Positions 23,855 to 36,199 of a stretch of DNA of 64,000 nt are shown in pieces. The first letter of the stretch is position 1. Every line of letters starts with the position of its first letter. The stretch comes from Amphirosellinia nigrospora (taxonomy: Eukaryota > Ascomycota > Sordariomycetes > Xylariales > Xylariaceae): the NCBI GenBank assembly GCA_004123355.1, contig SCHM01000001.1, positions 4,208,001 through 4,272,000 of the forward strand. Direction: 5' to 3'. The notes under the pieces were generated by a model. It did not search any database. It worked only from the letters and a program-made list of their open reading frames with translations, and was not told the origin of the DNA. Both the position numbers and the translations under genes were made by a program.

Positions 23855-25686
23855 ATGAACAGCGCAAGCACACCAACCCATCCCAGTCACGACGATGCCA
23901 CCAACGCTGCCTTGAGAGGCGCTTTCCTCGCGTTCCAGAAGAACGCGAAACCGTCGACCAACGGCCCTTCCGCTCCCAATGCCGCTTCCATCCCCGCCCC
24001 CGCTCGTGATGCCAGCAATGGCGGCTTCACTCACTCGCCTTCCCTCAGCCGCCAAACCTCAGGCAATACCCTAAGCCGAGACCAAAGCCTCGCCGACCAA
24101 CGCTCACCGTCCCATCATGCGCACCTAGTAGCAGGGCAAAACAACTGGTTGATGCCATCTAAGCCAAGTGCCGGGGTCCCACGGTCTCCGTCCCTCATTG
24201 CCGCAACACTCGCGGCCAGCCGATCGGCGAGCCCCAGTCCCAAGACCGCTCCCTCGGTGTACACTAGCACCCCACAAGCTACACGGGAATATCGGAAGGG
24301 AGCCGTAGGCGCCGAGAGCACTATTAGCTCAATTACGGACCTTGACCTCACGACCGATGCAAGCTCGATTAGCCCGACAAATGCCCTGATTTCGTTGTTT
24401 GAGCGGGAGGATGAGATAGACCCGGTCAAGAAGAGTCCCGCCACACCCAGCATTAAAAGGGTACCTAGATCCGGCCTACGACCTATGACACCGCCTCGTA
24501 TTATGAGTCCGGTGGTGTCCTCGCCAAGTACAGGCCAGGGTTTAGTGAGAGTACCATCGCCACTCCGCGATGCACGGGACGCCGAGCTAGCAGTTTCTAC
24601 ATCCCTCTTCAACTCTACGGGAAAGCCTCCGCCTAGTACATCGTCTCCGAAGGCAGTTAGTCGAACGAACACTTCAGTTCTATCGTCACAGCCGAGGCAG
24701 ACATCACCCTCTAAGGTTGTTGGAGATCCATCAAATGCTGGTACCGGTTCGCCCACGCCACCAGTAATAAAATCTATGAAACAACGCCCGACTCCTCCGT
24801 CGAGATCAAAAGCGCACTCGGTCACCTCGGTTGTAGCCGAAAGAGCCCCAGGCACTTTAATTCGAAGATCCTCCAGCTCGTTATCAAATGACACCTTTGT
24901 ATCTGCTTCATCGGCACCTTCACCACAGTCAAGTTCTCCTTCCCGAAAAAGTCCACATCCACCGACTCTTGGAGCATCCCAGTCCCTAAGGCCACAACCA
25001 GTGAGCCGTATCTCCGTACCTCTACCCTCGCGGCCCCCGATGGTGCAATCCCCTTCCAACTTACCTTTGGACTCGCTGACTAATGCTATTGTTGCGGGGT
25101 CTCTGGCATCTGCCGCGCAACACCCACGGTCGCGACGGGGCCTCCCACACCACCGCCTCGGAAACAGCCGTCGCATATGCGCCAGACTCTACGGGCACCT
25201 CGTACGAAGTCCGATGAAGAAGTGGAGGGAATTGCAAACCATCATAAAAAGAAGTCACTTGGCAAACTTAGCTCTAGAAAGAAGCATGCTCACCACGAAG
25301 GCGCCAGACGGCGCTGGCGCGAAGTAATCACCACGCGCGAAAGACAGCGATACGAGGGGCTGTGGGCTAGTAATCGTGGTTTACTGCTAGACGGCCTCAG
25401 TGCTACGGCAAACGGTTTACAGAATACCGAGACAAGCCAGCTTGTCGCGAATGTAGTGGTGCGCGATATTTGGGCGCGTAGCCGGCTTCCGTTTGATGAG
25501 CTGGCGGAGGTATGGGACCTAGTTGATACCCAAGGCAGAGGCGCTTTGGACAAGGCCCAGTTCGTCGTCGGGTTATGGCTTCTGGACCAGAGACTACGTG
25601 GCCGTAAAATACCCAGAAAAGTAAGCGACAGCGTGTGGGAGAGCGTCAAAGGAGTGAGGGTGCTAGGGCCGGAGTTGAAGAAGTGA
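23855..25686 (+). CDS. IRS4: Increased rDNA silencing protein IRS4 (EH-domain protein)
   Basis: In yeast Irs4/Tax4 regulate the phosphoinositide phosphatase Inp51, PI(4,5)P2 levels, cell-wall integrity and rDNA silencing. The ATG at 23855 gives MNSASTPTHPSHDDATNAAL followed by RGAFLAFQKN, the usual fungal start; an in-frame ATG at 23720 is less family-like. A long disordered Ser/Pro-rich middle carries PPRIMSPV- and TPPSRSK-type blocks. The C-terminal EH domain spans about 25350-25640 (ANVVVRDIWARSRLPFDELA, VWDLVDTQGRGALDKAQFVV, GLWLLDQRLRGRKIP). One frame break near 25118 separates the linker from the EH domain. The long antisense open frame is a by-product of the codon bias. Confidence 0.88.
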
Positions 25687-27618
25687 ACAGCTTTAGGAGA
25701 CGACGGCAACCTATGTATTACTATAAAATAAGTGTATTGAGACTATGTAGTAGATACAAGACATGATACCCAATATTAGTTATGATGGCATGAAATATGG
25801 CGTACCGGTATCGTTCCCTAAGCCTAACACACCTTCACCCCTCGGTATGGCTGAAGATAAGAGTTTTCACCTGGCAGTCACCTAGACCGAAAGTTGAGTA
25901 AATGCACATAAGTCACGCGATCTGTCTATATGTTAACTAGACTGTCCGACTTTGATACTGTGTTAATACACTGGCTTGTAGCTTCTCTTTGTTGATTCGT
26001 TCCGGATACTAAATCAATGGACTGGGATAGCCCCATCTGAAGGTTCCTTGAGGTATTCGTGTTTACGTGCCGTAAACATTTATGCACATCAGCCACTTCA
26101 TCTCCGAACCCACTTGTAACACGATGGCGACGCTCAATCATTGGGCTTAATAGACGCGCTCTTGTATACGTTGGTGTCTCAGGTACCCATACCTAGGTAC
26201 CTGGTCTAAGGGCATCTCTCTCGTTGTTGGAAACAGGCCCGCTTGGTCTCTTAGATTCGCGGTTAACTCATATAGCCAATGGAGTAAGGTGGCCTGCACG
26301 GAGCAGAATATATATCAACAACCTAAAGTTATATAGGCGAGTAGCACCTGACTAAGTACAATTGTGCTACTCGGCAATCATATTCCATGCAGACAAAATA
26401 CCACCTGGGGTATTAGTAGAGATAATTTAGGTACCTAGTGGCATTAAATAGCTGAAACAAACTGCAGCAAAGCGCTGGCCAGAAAGGTCCTGAAACAACA
26501 CTACTACTTATATGTACAGCACAGCGGGCGCTTGTTAGGGGCACTGCAGGGGTTGAAGCCGGGGCGTTATAGATTTCATGCACTAGGTATCTGGACTTAT
26601 ACGCGCTAGATTATCTACTGCCGAAAACTTACTTGTACGTACCACAACACTACTGCACCTATCCGAATCGGTCCACTCTCATCTTAACCCACAGCTCTGC
26701 TCTCTCAGCCCTTCTCTCAGTCCACGTTTCGCCTCCGAACCTCAGTGTTGTTATTTTTTGGGGGTTCGTTTTTTTTATTAATTCAGCTGCTCGATATCTA
26801 CTTGCTCGTGTCCCGATAGGCAGCCATAGTCCCAGAGCCAGCCAGATCGACCGATTTCCTTTTAATCCCACTTCCTCTTCTTGTCCATTGCTCTGCTCGC
26901 GCTTCATCGTTGTTTTCTTTCTCCAGCAACAGGAGCGCGTGCGTCATTCCTACTCCGAGCGCTCCCTGCCTGCCCAGCGTTGATCCTTCAAGAGAGGGCA
27001 TTCCATAGTCAACACACACCTGCACCTGATCTAGACTAGGTAACCTCTAAACTACTTAGAGGTACCGACCTGACCACGCTCTGAACATTCCACTACTTCA
27101 ACCCGTGGCCCCTGATCTACTGTCAATAACCCAACCGTCAACGACGTCTCTGTTCTCTACCTTTAGCTACTATTCTCCGTCTCTCATTAGTCTTGTGTTG
27201 ACTCACACTGCCTCTCGTTGTCTTTATTAGTTAATTCCCGTACAATACTCTCACCTGCTCTTCTTCATACCGAGTGATTCTCTCACCAACCGCGAACCCC
27301 TCCGCTCTTTTGGTTCTTCGGTTTGCCTACACACGACCATATCAATCTTCGTTTTACCGTTCTCGCTCTCAGCTCACGGTAAAGAATACCTACGCACCGA
27401 GCCAGAACGAACGGAAAACTCGCGCAAGTATCCGCCACCGCAAGATTCAATCCGAAGAGCAGCGAAGTGGCTCGCATGCTATACATCGTGAGGGAAACGA
27501 CATTTCGCTTCAGGCTTGCCCCGTGACATTCACGGCTCACGCATCACGTATTTAATTTCAATTGTTGGCCACCTGCTGTCGGCGAGTCCTACTGCATACG
27601 TTTTCGCCAGTTTCCACC
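25687..27618. other. Long intergenic region and probable leader of the PH-domain gene
   Basis: About 1.9 kb. Contains a TACCTAGGTACC block (26190-26202) and related TAGGTAC motifs (26430-26440, 27059). From about 26640 onward it is pyrimidine-rich with T and G runs (26755-26785) and then C/T-rich to 27600, suggesting an unusually long 5' untranslated leader, perhaps with an intron. No conserved protein-coding frame. Confidence 0.45.
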
Positions 27619-28917
27619 ATGGCGGAGACAGCCACCCAGTGTCTCCCACCGACGACCAACACACCATTAACGAGCCGTCGGACGCGCTTACCATACCTAC
27701 TTCCTCGATAACTGCCATTAAACTCCGCCGTAAACCGAATTCGAAACCAACTAACATTGTCGACTCCGAGCCGGTAATCAAAATGGTAGCTTTGAGTTTG
27801 ACCGCGTCCTCAAATCGGGATATGTACAGAAACGAACGCAAAAGACGAAGGTAGGCACGGAGAACGGCCAGGCGCGCTATGTCCAAAGATGCTAATCGAC
27901 GACTCTATCTTTAGGTCTGGAAATCTGTCTATCTCGTCTTGCGACCTAACGCGCTGTATATGTACAAATCAGAGAAGGAAAGCAAACTTCGACACAAGCT
28001 GTATCTTTCGGACTTGTCAGCGGTTGTGCCGCTAAAAAGACCCGAAACAGAGGAGAAATCACCTCCTGGGGCTCTTTTCGCCGGCTCGAATTATCACTTC
28101 GAGGCACCGACTGCGAAAGACGCCCAAGAATGGATTGATCTTATACGGCAAATTGCTAGAATTGAAGAGGAGGAGGAGGAAATGTTCTTAGCAAGCCCTA
28201 TCGTACGCCGCCAGTCTTTCGCACCGGCTTTAATCCTCAAAACTCCAGACGCCTCCCGCAAACAGCCTGAGCTCGACCAGGTGGCCGTTCTATCTAGTTC
28301 ACCCGAGCCTGTCGACCGAGCTACAGTAAAGTCGTACGCTCCAGAGCAAGGCGCCAATCCACAATGACTATTCCGGACTCTCTGCAAACGAGGTAGCCTC
28401 ACAATCCGATCTTTCCGACGTGGACGGCCAGGGGGCATGGAGCCTCGATTGAAAGTTTCACTGTGCCATCTACCTCTGCTTCGGGTCTAAACGGCCGGTC
28501 ATGGGGGATCAGAACCTCAGCCAGGTGAACGGATTGAACGTGGAACAGGACCCCGATCGAGTTGTCTGGCAAGGGTGGCTTTGGTTCCTCAAGGGGAAGC
28601 GCGGCATGAGGCAATGGAAGAACTGCTGGGCCGTCCCGGCCGAGAAACTTGATTCTTTACAAAGATGAATCAGAGTACACAGCTTCGTTCATCTTGGCGC
28701 TAGCGTCTATCGTTAATGTGGTGGACATTGACCCCATCAGCAAACGAAGGTGCACTGCATGCAGATCATCACGGACGAGAAAACCTACCGATTCTGCGCT
28801 CATGACGAGGAGCCTTAGTTCATTGCCTCGGTGCCTTCAAGAGCCTTCTGTCAAAAGAGAAAAGAATTGGAGGCTCGCGTGTCTGTGTCGGGCCAAGTGA
28901 TAGCCCCGGCATCCTAG
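27619..28917 (+). CDS. Protein with two pleckstrin-homology domains
   Basis: Conserved fungal protein of unknown role, predicted to bind membrane phosphoinositides or proteins. Start MAET at 27619; an intron 27851-27914 joins LKSGYVQKRTQKTK to VWKSVYLVLRPNALYMYKSE, which is the core of PH domain 1; it continues HKLYLSDLSAVVPLK and NYHFEAPTAKDAQEWIDLIR. A Glu-rich linker (RIEEEEEEMFLASPIVRRQS) follows. PH domain 2 runs from VVWQGWLWFLKGKRGMRQWK through LILYKDESEYTASFILALAS, IVNVVDIDPIS and IITDEKTYRFCAHDEE to GAFKSLLSKRKELEARVS, ending APAS with TAG at 28915-28917. At least five one-base breaks occur, near 27640, 27780, 28370, 28630 and 28745. About 410 residues if corrected. Confidence 0.8.
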
Positions 28918-30773
28918 ATGATGCATGCCTGCTCAACTCTTCTAACCTGCTGCATGTCATAGTCGCACCCTTGCTCATCGCATAGAATTGCGGTGCCAAT
29001 ACTACATTTAGAAGTAATGTTGTCGTTGACAGCGCACTACCATGAAACGGGGGCGGCTTATATTCAAAGCCGCCTCGCGGTATGCCCATAATGAAATAGA
29101 TAATACCAATCCCACATGTTCTAATAATCAATACCATGAGCTCTCATCCCACTATCCACTGATGTGAAGTGGGAATATCCCGAGGCTTGTACTCAAACGC
29201 GAAACTGGCCAACACGCACGCGTATGCTACACGTGAACCTCATATCCCGCGAATCTTTAATCTTTCAACGCAACATCTCGTCAGTGGCGTCGGAAACAGA
29301 CCTATCAGCATCGAAAAAGGGGGCTCGTGGAGAGGTGGCCTATCTCCCATGATACAATACCTAAAGCACAACGTTGTATCGGAGGAGCTGGGGGAACCAG
29401 ATCTTCATTTCGACGACGACGCCCTGATCGATCGACTCCTTCCTACCTCTTTCAGGAGTGCTTCTAGCATAAGTCCTCGCGCATCTCGTGCTTACGGGCT
29501 TGGCTTTCCATGAGATCTAAGATCCAAACAAGCGTCTTATGTAATTCATGGATTGACCAGACGACCAGTTATCACGAACATGTTAGCCCACCCAATCACA
29601 CGTCAAAAAATTCGGCGAAGGGAGGCCTATTTAAGATAGTCAGGGGTACTAAGAATAGCGGGCAGCCCAGGTTTTAGTGTGCTAACTATATACTCTAAGG
29701 ACTCGGCAACGAAGAGTATGCCCAAGTGGCTCGCATCTGAAAAAGGGCTTCCTATTATCCAGCATGTACTGGATTCCCTGTTTTTTCCTCCGCCAAACAA
29801 CCCCATTCATGCAAGGGGATCCCGGCATGCAGGTACACACAAGTACGGGATCGGCATGGGGCATAGCATGGGCCACTCCCGCATTGCGTTGGAGTTTGGA
29901 GAACGACCTGCCGCATGCGCGCAACCAACGACCAACACAGCACCCTTAGCTCAAAACTGGGACGCCCGAATGACCATCTGAGCGTGTCACCACGTCGTCC
30001 ACGTACCGGTCATTGGATGAGTACGAGGGTATCGGATGGGCCAAGTGGCCCAAGCCCGGATCCGACATATCGCTCTCTTCGTGCCCCTGGACCGGTTTCC
30101 TTTCCGCAGATGGAAGGTCTTACAACCCTCGGCCAAATCTTGCTTTCTCTTTTGTTTCTTTGCTCTTGTCGGAACCTCTCGAACTGATTATTCTCTATTA
30201 ATTTCAATAATAGTATGTGTTACAGGAAGGTGTTTGTATGCTCGGAAAAGATGGCGAGTGCGTGTGCTTCACTGCTCGTGCCGTTTTTTATCTTAAGAAG
30301 TCTTATATATAGGTGTGCATCATGACATCAAGCCCTCATATGTGAAGGCATGCATGTTATAGAATGTAACATCAGATTCGCCGCTACTGCTCTCATCTTG
30401 GCAAATCTCATGGCCCGTCCAGCTGAGATTAGTCACCTGTTGTATAAAGACAGTAGTCGCCTCTCTCATTCACAAACCTGTTTTCATCTTGGGCGTTGGT
30501 TGGCCGCTGTCCTCAAGCCCAGGTCGATATTTCTGCAGTTGACTAACTATTCAGTTTTGTCTGCATCCTCGTGGATACTACGGGTGGGCTCTTTACGGCC
30601 TACTTAATGCCCATACTGCCTTGTTTATTATTACGGCACTTCTCACGATCCACGCTCTCTCTCTATGTGGATCTCCCCTATATTCATTCATAGTACAATC
30701 TTTAAGCCGACCTCTTTAGTAAGAAAAGAATAACAAATTCATTCGCTGTCTATCCAGCGCACCACTTAGCACT
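28918..30773. other. Intergenic region, one unrecognised open frame
   Basis: About 1.85 kb. An open frame at 29169-29513 (+) encodes 114 residues that I cannot place; its acidic segment GEPDLHFDDDALIDRLLP looks protein-like but has no known motif. The remainder up to the GH5 promoter shows nothing recognisable. Confidence 0.4.
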
Positions 30774-32111
30774 ATGAGGGTCGCCTCCGTTGTGGCGATC
30801 TTCGGCGCCGCTTTGCCGGCACTGGGTGTCAACCTACCGCTCAAAACGTCCTCAAGATGGATTCTCGACGCCGACGGTAACCGTGTGAAGCTTCGCTGCG
30901 TTAATTGGGCTGGCCATCTCGAGGCCAACACTCCCGAAGGCTTGAACAAGCAGCCGGTCAGCTATATCGCCGACTTCGTAGCCGCACAAGGGTTCAACTG
31001 CGTCCGACTCACGTATTCGATCGATCACGCGTTGAATCCCGACGTTCCTCTCTCTCAAGCCTTCACGAATGCAGCGGCAGCTGCTAGCGTAGACGTCAAT
31101 GCTATGAATAGCATGTATGCGCAGGTCGTCGAGAAGAATTCTTTTGCTGCCACTGGTACAAACAGAGACGCTTATGCCGCCGTCATTGCTGCGCTCTGGG
31201 ACAAGGGTATCATGACAATTTTAGATAACCATGTTAGCAAGGCCAGTTGGTGCTGTAAGTACTGATTTTGGGGGGGGGGGAGCTTCGTGACTCCTCTTTT
31301 TCTCGCCTGATTTGTGCATTAGCTTTGTTGAAGCTGACAGCCCTTAGGCAACCTTACCGATGGAAATGGATGGTGGGACAAAGGGGCCGGCTATAACTCG
31401 GCCAACAGCCGTTTCTTCAACACGGACAACTGGCTGAAGGGTGTCGAGTCCATGGCGGCCTGGGCAAAGTCGCAACCAGGCGTGATCGGGATGGGGCTTC
31501 GTAACGAGATCCGCGAGTTCCTCCTCCAGGGCACGTTCAACGGCCGGGAAGACTGGTACAATTACCTCGGGCAGGCGGCGACGCGCGTGCACCAGGCGAA
31601 CCCGGACGTACTGATCCTCATGGGCGGGACGCAGTCGTCGACGGACCTGACGCACATCCGGACCAAGGGCAACATCGACTGGAGTGCGTGGGCGGGCAAG
31701 CACGTCTGGGAGTGGCACGCGTACGAGTTTACGGTGACGTTCGCGCTCGCCAAGGGCTCGTGCGGCTCCCTGAAGGACGCGTACGGCCTCTTCAACGGCT
31801 TCGTTCTCGAGCAGGGCCAGGCGTACACCTCGCCCCTGATCCTGACCGAGTTCGGCTTCGGCATGACGGGCGGCAACAACATGGGCCTCTCGGACAGCGA
31901 CAACACGTACTTCCAGTGCCTCCGGGAATACGTCCTCAGCAACGACTCCGAGTGGGCCATCTGGTCGCTCATGGGCTCGTACTACGTCCGTGAGGGCACA
32001 CTTGACCATGACGAGGGCTTCGGCGTCATGGACCACGATTGGGTTGGACTGAGGAACAGCGATCTCCCGGCCCTCCTCGAGCCTATGTTCAACGTTACGC
32101 AAGGTCCTTGA
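30774..32111 (+). CDS. Secreted glycoside hydrolase family 5 enzyme
   Basis: Two exons, 30774-31254 and 31348-32111, giving an intact 414-residue protein. Residues 1-18 (MRVASVVAIFGAALPALG) form a signal peptide, so the enzyme is secreted. The TIM-barrel fold is indicated by RWILDADGNRVKLRCVNWAG, FNCVRLTYSIDHAL, GIMTILDNHVS and GWWDKG. The catalytic acid/base is probably E214 in IGMGLRNEIRE and the nucleophile E328 in LILTEFGFG, with HVWEWHAYEF supplying the conserved His/Tyr. These are GH5 hallmarks; endoglucanase or related beta-glucanase activity is likely, but the subfamily cannot be fixed by eye. The 93-bp intron contains a G10 run and keeps the frame. Exon 2 is strikingly rich in G/C at third positions, unlike its neighbours. 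Confidence 0.9.
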
Positions 32112-33139
32112 ACTGAGACACATTTATCTCTCCTTCTTTAGGTATGGCGTTTGGGGACAGGACATAATACAACACATACGACTATATAGTACGTGATTCA
32201 TAGCACAACGTATATATACGGCAGGGCAATTCGAACATCTATTCGATGGTGAATCTGCGATGGTCTATGTCAGACTTCGCGGCAGAATATTTAATAGCTG
32301 TAGATAGCTGTTTTGTTTACACAATACCCAGTCAATTCGAGCACAATAGATCGATCATACCTGTCTTTCCTCTCCGACGATGCATGAACACAGTGGTGTT
32401 CACACCGGGTTTGAATAAAGTTGACCGAGAAACTAGATCCGTCATACATAGATTAAGTTCGTAGTTCAGATGACCTATTAATAGATTTTAGGTTTCGGAC
32501 ATTTAGCGGACGGAAGGGGGCCGGTCATGTGGTTTAACCTCCGGGCCGACGGAGGGTAATGATAACCTTAATAGTCAGTCACCGCGCATGTCGCCTGAGG
32601 ACAGCCACGTAAGTAATAGTAGTTTTAGGTTTTATTACGATAGGCCGAGGGCAACGGACCGAAGTTTCTCTATCATCACGGCAGAAAATCTAATCAACTG
32701 TCTATTGTGTGTAATTATAGATTCAGTTCAACATTATAGATTCAGTTCAACATTATCGATCCGATCGATACCTAGTGGAAAGATGCTGGCAGAAATATCG
32801 CACTTTCATCCTCCAATATTTATTTATTTAGACTGGCTACCATGGTAAGGAGGTCGTCAATCTTCTTATCCACCTACTTCTGCCCCCGTGATTCTTTTCG
32901 CATGCGATGGATGTACGCGTCAGCGATTCCCGAGTTTTTCGAGCGTCCCTGCATTTCTCGGGCCGGCCCATCGCCAGTTCGGTGAAATTTTAAGGTTTTG
33001 GCAACTTTCGGCCCGTGTGTCTTTACGCTTCGGCTACGTGTTCTATGACGCGTTCCACACATTCTGGAGTACGTACCGTCTATTGTTTGAATATAAAAGT
33101 GTGCCTTTCCTCGCCGGATTCCGCTTTCCCTCCCTCTTT
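32112..33139. other. Intergenic region downstream of GH5
   Basis: About 1 kb, AT-rich. A 19-bp direct repeat ATTATAGATTCAGTTCAAC occurs twice in tandem (about 32714-32752). No gene recognised. Confidence 0.5.
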
Positions 33140-33147
33140 CTTCTTCC

Positions 33148-33590
33148 CTCATCAATATCATTATCTAGCATCCTTATCCTATATCCTTATCCTAACATCA
33201 TTATCTTATATCTTTATCCTAGTATTTTTATCCCAATATCATTATCCTATATCCTTATCCAATATCATTATCCTATATCCTTATCCCAATATCATTATCC
33301 TATATCCTTATCCTAATATCCTTATCCTAATATCATTATCCTATATCCTTATCCCAATATCGTTATCTTATATCTTTATCCTAATATCATTATCCTATAT
33401 CCTTATCCCAATATCATTATCTTATATCTTTATCCTAATATCATTATCCTAATATCATTATCCTATATCCTTATCCCAATATCATTATCTTATATCTTTA
33501 TCCTAGTATTATTATCCCAATATTCTTATTCCAATATTCTTATTCCAATATTCTTATTCCAATATTTTTATCCCAACATCTTTATCAATT
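33148..33590. repeat. Minisatellite, 27-bp unit built of two 13-14-bp half units
   Basis: About 440 bp of tandem repeats. The typical unit is ATATCATTATCCTATATCC followed by TTATCCCA (27 bp); half units alternate ATCATTATCCTAT, ATCCTTATCCCA and ATCTTTATCCTA. The right-hand end shifts to a TATTCTTATTCCA variant (from about 33515). The array gives long repetitive open frames (YPYPN, ILISLSY) which I do not regard as genes. Confidence 0.92.
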
Positions 33591-33922
33591 ATACTTCCAC
33601 ATGCGTCGACAAGTAAGTATCGTAAATTTGAAGAGTCGAAGCTGCTAAGTTTATTAGCGGTTACGTCGATTGGTGGCTTTGTCATTTGAAATCCCCGATT
33701 CTGCGTCTTGACCGCCTCCAACACCTTATTGTCAAGAATGCCGGATCCCATTTCGTCGCGGATGGCCCCTCTCATCATTGTCTTGATGTTCTTTCGCAAG
33801 TAATCCATCTCGCTTGCCAAGACTTCATTTTGGTGATGGATCTGTCGGCTTTGGTGCTGGACATCTCGCATCATATTTCTCAGTCCGGTATTGTCATTGA
33901 AACGGTCTTATTTCATAGTTTT
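33554..33922 (-). other. Unrecognised coding-like fragment abutting the minisatellite
   Basis: The minus strand reads RFNDNTGLRNMMRDVQHQSR, then QNEVLASEMDYLRKNIKTMM, and later KTQNRGFQMTKPPIDVTANK and SSNLRYLLVDACG before it enters the repeat array. The residue pattern is protein-like: amphipathic helix or coiled coil, no low complexity. No start fits well and an upstream stop is close. It may be an exon of a decayed gene that was cut by the minisatellite. I do not recognise the family. Confidence 0.35.
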
Positions 33923-35434
33923 TGCTCGTCCCAGATTATTCCCTGACAACTATCTGTTCCAGTAATCGCTTATTTTTGTGATTATTTTCTAATGGTACGA
34001 TTCTTGTGGGCCGTAACTGCAATTCCTTTTGTATCCCACACCTGACCACGAGTCAAGAATAGTAATAGCCCCAAACATTATCGTCTTGTCATTTCCGGAG
34101 TTTCCCTCTTTTAGGACCGTTTTTCTCGGAAGGGTCTGTACCTGGGTCGCGGACAGGTAAAAGTGGTGTACCGAAAATATCAACATAACCTCCGAGTTAA
34201 ATTATCATGATATTCCATGGAGCCGATAATTCTTGAGTAAGATAAGCCTTGAAAATACGATGTTACGCAGGGTCTTCAATACTACTCTATGTATATATGT
34301 ATTGCTTGTTTATTCTAGACGGGGTCTCCTGTACTTGGCGCTAAAATATCACTTTACATCAACGATAGATAGTGTAGAAGTGTCAGGCCCGAAATACCAT
34401 AGGACATATGACACAGTACGGCAGAGAGCACCCTGGAAATCGTGCGATTATGAAAGCCTCGGCGCTCTAGGCCATTATGTATCTACTCTATCAAGTTAGT
34501 TAAAGCCTGGGTGTTGACTTCTTACGTGTGTCTCTATTAGGAGCATAGCAAGCCTTTAAAGTTCACATTAGGCTGCATATGTGATCTGAGGTCTCTCTAT
34601 ATCTCACATATTTGTGGTGATCTGTATTAGGGCCAAAGTCGTATGTCTAACACTCCAGCAACTTTTATATATTGTAGTATTGGGGCACTTGATGTAATCT
34701 AACTTTGGTACTTATATATACTCTGTATAATTATATAACCAAGACTCTCTCTGCACAAGTGTCACAGTTCTCACTGCTAGTCGTTCTAATATTCAACTGA
34801 TCCTCATTATGAAAGGAGACTAACCCATATATAGTATAAGTTGCCGTATCCATATGTATCAATCTGTGTTAGGGGTTTGTGCTTAATATCTATAGTCTTC
34901 GGCGGTTATTTCTTAGCGGGTAGTGATGATGCGCCCTTTGCTGCCTCCTAACCCGCGCGCTTAGAGACGGTTATATGAAACGGAGCAGCGAAGGTGAAGC
35001 TGTTCAGATAGATATATAGGCCAGAGATCTTCCCATTTAGAGGACAAGACCTTCATGGCCCACTTGACCCAAGAGGGTCACTGTGACTGGGCATTCAACA
35101 CATGCCCTTGTTACATCAAGACTCACTCTCACTAAGGATGAGTTTCCAGAGAGAATACACTTGGGGTAAGAGAGGCGCGTGAATAAGGGTTGGGAAAATT
35201 AGTCGTAGTACCCTACATGACCGAGAGCTCCCTGAAGGTTATAGCCCCTTCTCGTCTAAGTTAGAGATCTACGGATTTTTCATGGCATTGATACACCTCC
35301 CTTCATCCTGCCTTTTACTCCGCCTTATCCCCCTTTCATATAGTTTCCTCCGAAGGTAGAGGAAAACAAGAGTTTAAACGGGGATTGAAAGGCCTCATAC
35401 GAACAGTTGTATGACCTTGCCTGAAGAATGGATG
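33923..35434. other. Gene-poor AT-rich DNA
   Basis: About 1.5 kb with no conserved frame. Pieces resemble the LTR-like sequences to the right in composition, but I cannot define boundaries. Confidence 0.4.
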
Positions 35435-35808
35435 TGTCAACAACGCTGTACTTGAGATAGGCAATAACCACTTATTGTTGCACGAAGGCCTCCGGAACTG
35501 CCTTCTTGGAGGCCTTATGACTATGGCATACGGACCTCGCCTGGTTAACTAAATACGAGGCTGACAAAGTCGCACGAATCTCACGAGCCTTAGAAAACCT
35601 CCACCGAAAGCCGATTCCGAGCACTGAGATAGACTAGGCTCCGGAGACACGAGTCTACGGATGTCCGGGGGGCTGTAAGAATAAATACGGATATAAAAAG
35701 GTACGGAATCCTCTTGCCTGGAGATAGGGAAAAAATAGATCTTCATGGCACCGTTGGCTCGATAGACGATTATTAACTAAATTGAATATGTTCCAAGCCC
35801 TCGTCACA
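35435..35808 (+). mobile_element. Old LTR-like repeat (solo or remnant of a retroelement)
   Basis: About 374 bp bounded by TGTCAACAAC and CGTCACA, the TG..CA ends expected of a long terminal repeat, with a TATAAAAAGG box inside (about 35691). The segment from TATAAAAAGG to CCCTCGTCACA resembles the 3' part of fungal Ty1/copia-type LTRs as I remember them. A diverged relative lies at about 36200-36443. No matching target-site duplication is visible and no capsid or polymerase frame is nearby, so this is a fossil. Confidence 0.4.
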
Positions 35809-36199
35809 GACTATATACAGGGAATTTCTTGTATGTCTCGCATGCCTCGTGATACGAGCTAACTAAAGACCATCATTTCTACGCGAGAAGGCCCAAATCG
35901 CCTTTGTGGCCTAGTCCCGATTACTGTCTATTGCAGAGGTCGATATACACGATGGGAAGACCATTGGGTGGTCTAGATCCCTTTTTGAAATTTCCAGCAG
36001 CGAGTGTTTCGATTTTCTAGTCAATGAGACAGCATGTGCATATATTGGCCCCTGTAAGTTACAATTATTGACTTCGCAACCTTTGGCGTCAAGCTTGGAA
36101 CATCGACAAATTATAGCTAAATCGATGGGCCCGGGTTGAAGTGGGAAATTGAATCAAGTAAGCAACAATGATACTTAGCATACACCTAGGTTTTATGTC

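Noticed and set aside
24115-25176. 353-codon antisense open frame across IRS4
   Set aside because: It lies wholly opposite the Ser/Pro-rich IRS4 coding sequence and its Arg/Gly-rich translation is a mirror of that codon bias.
31344-32123. 259-codon antisense open frame across GH5 exon 2
   Set aside because: Explained by the high G/C third positions of GH5; the translation has no fold-like motifs.
33015-33452. Long repetitive open frames rich in YPYP/ILISLSY
   Set aside because: They translate the minisatellite; the unit length of 27 bp simply leaves frames open.
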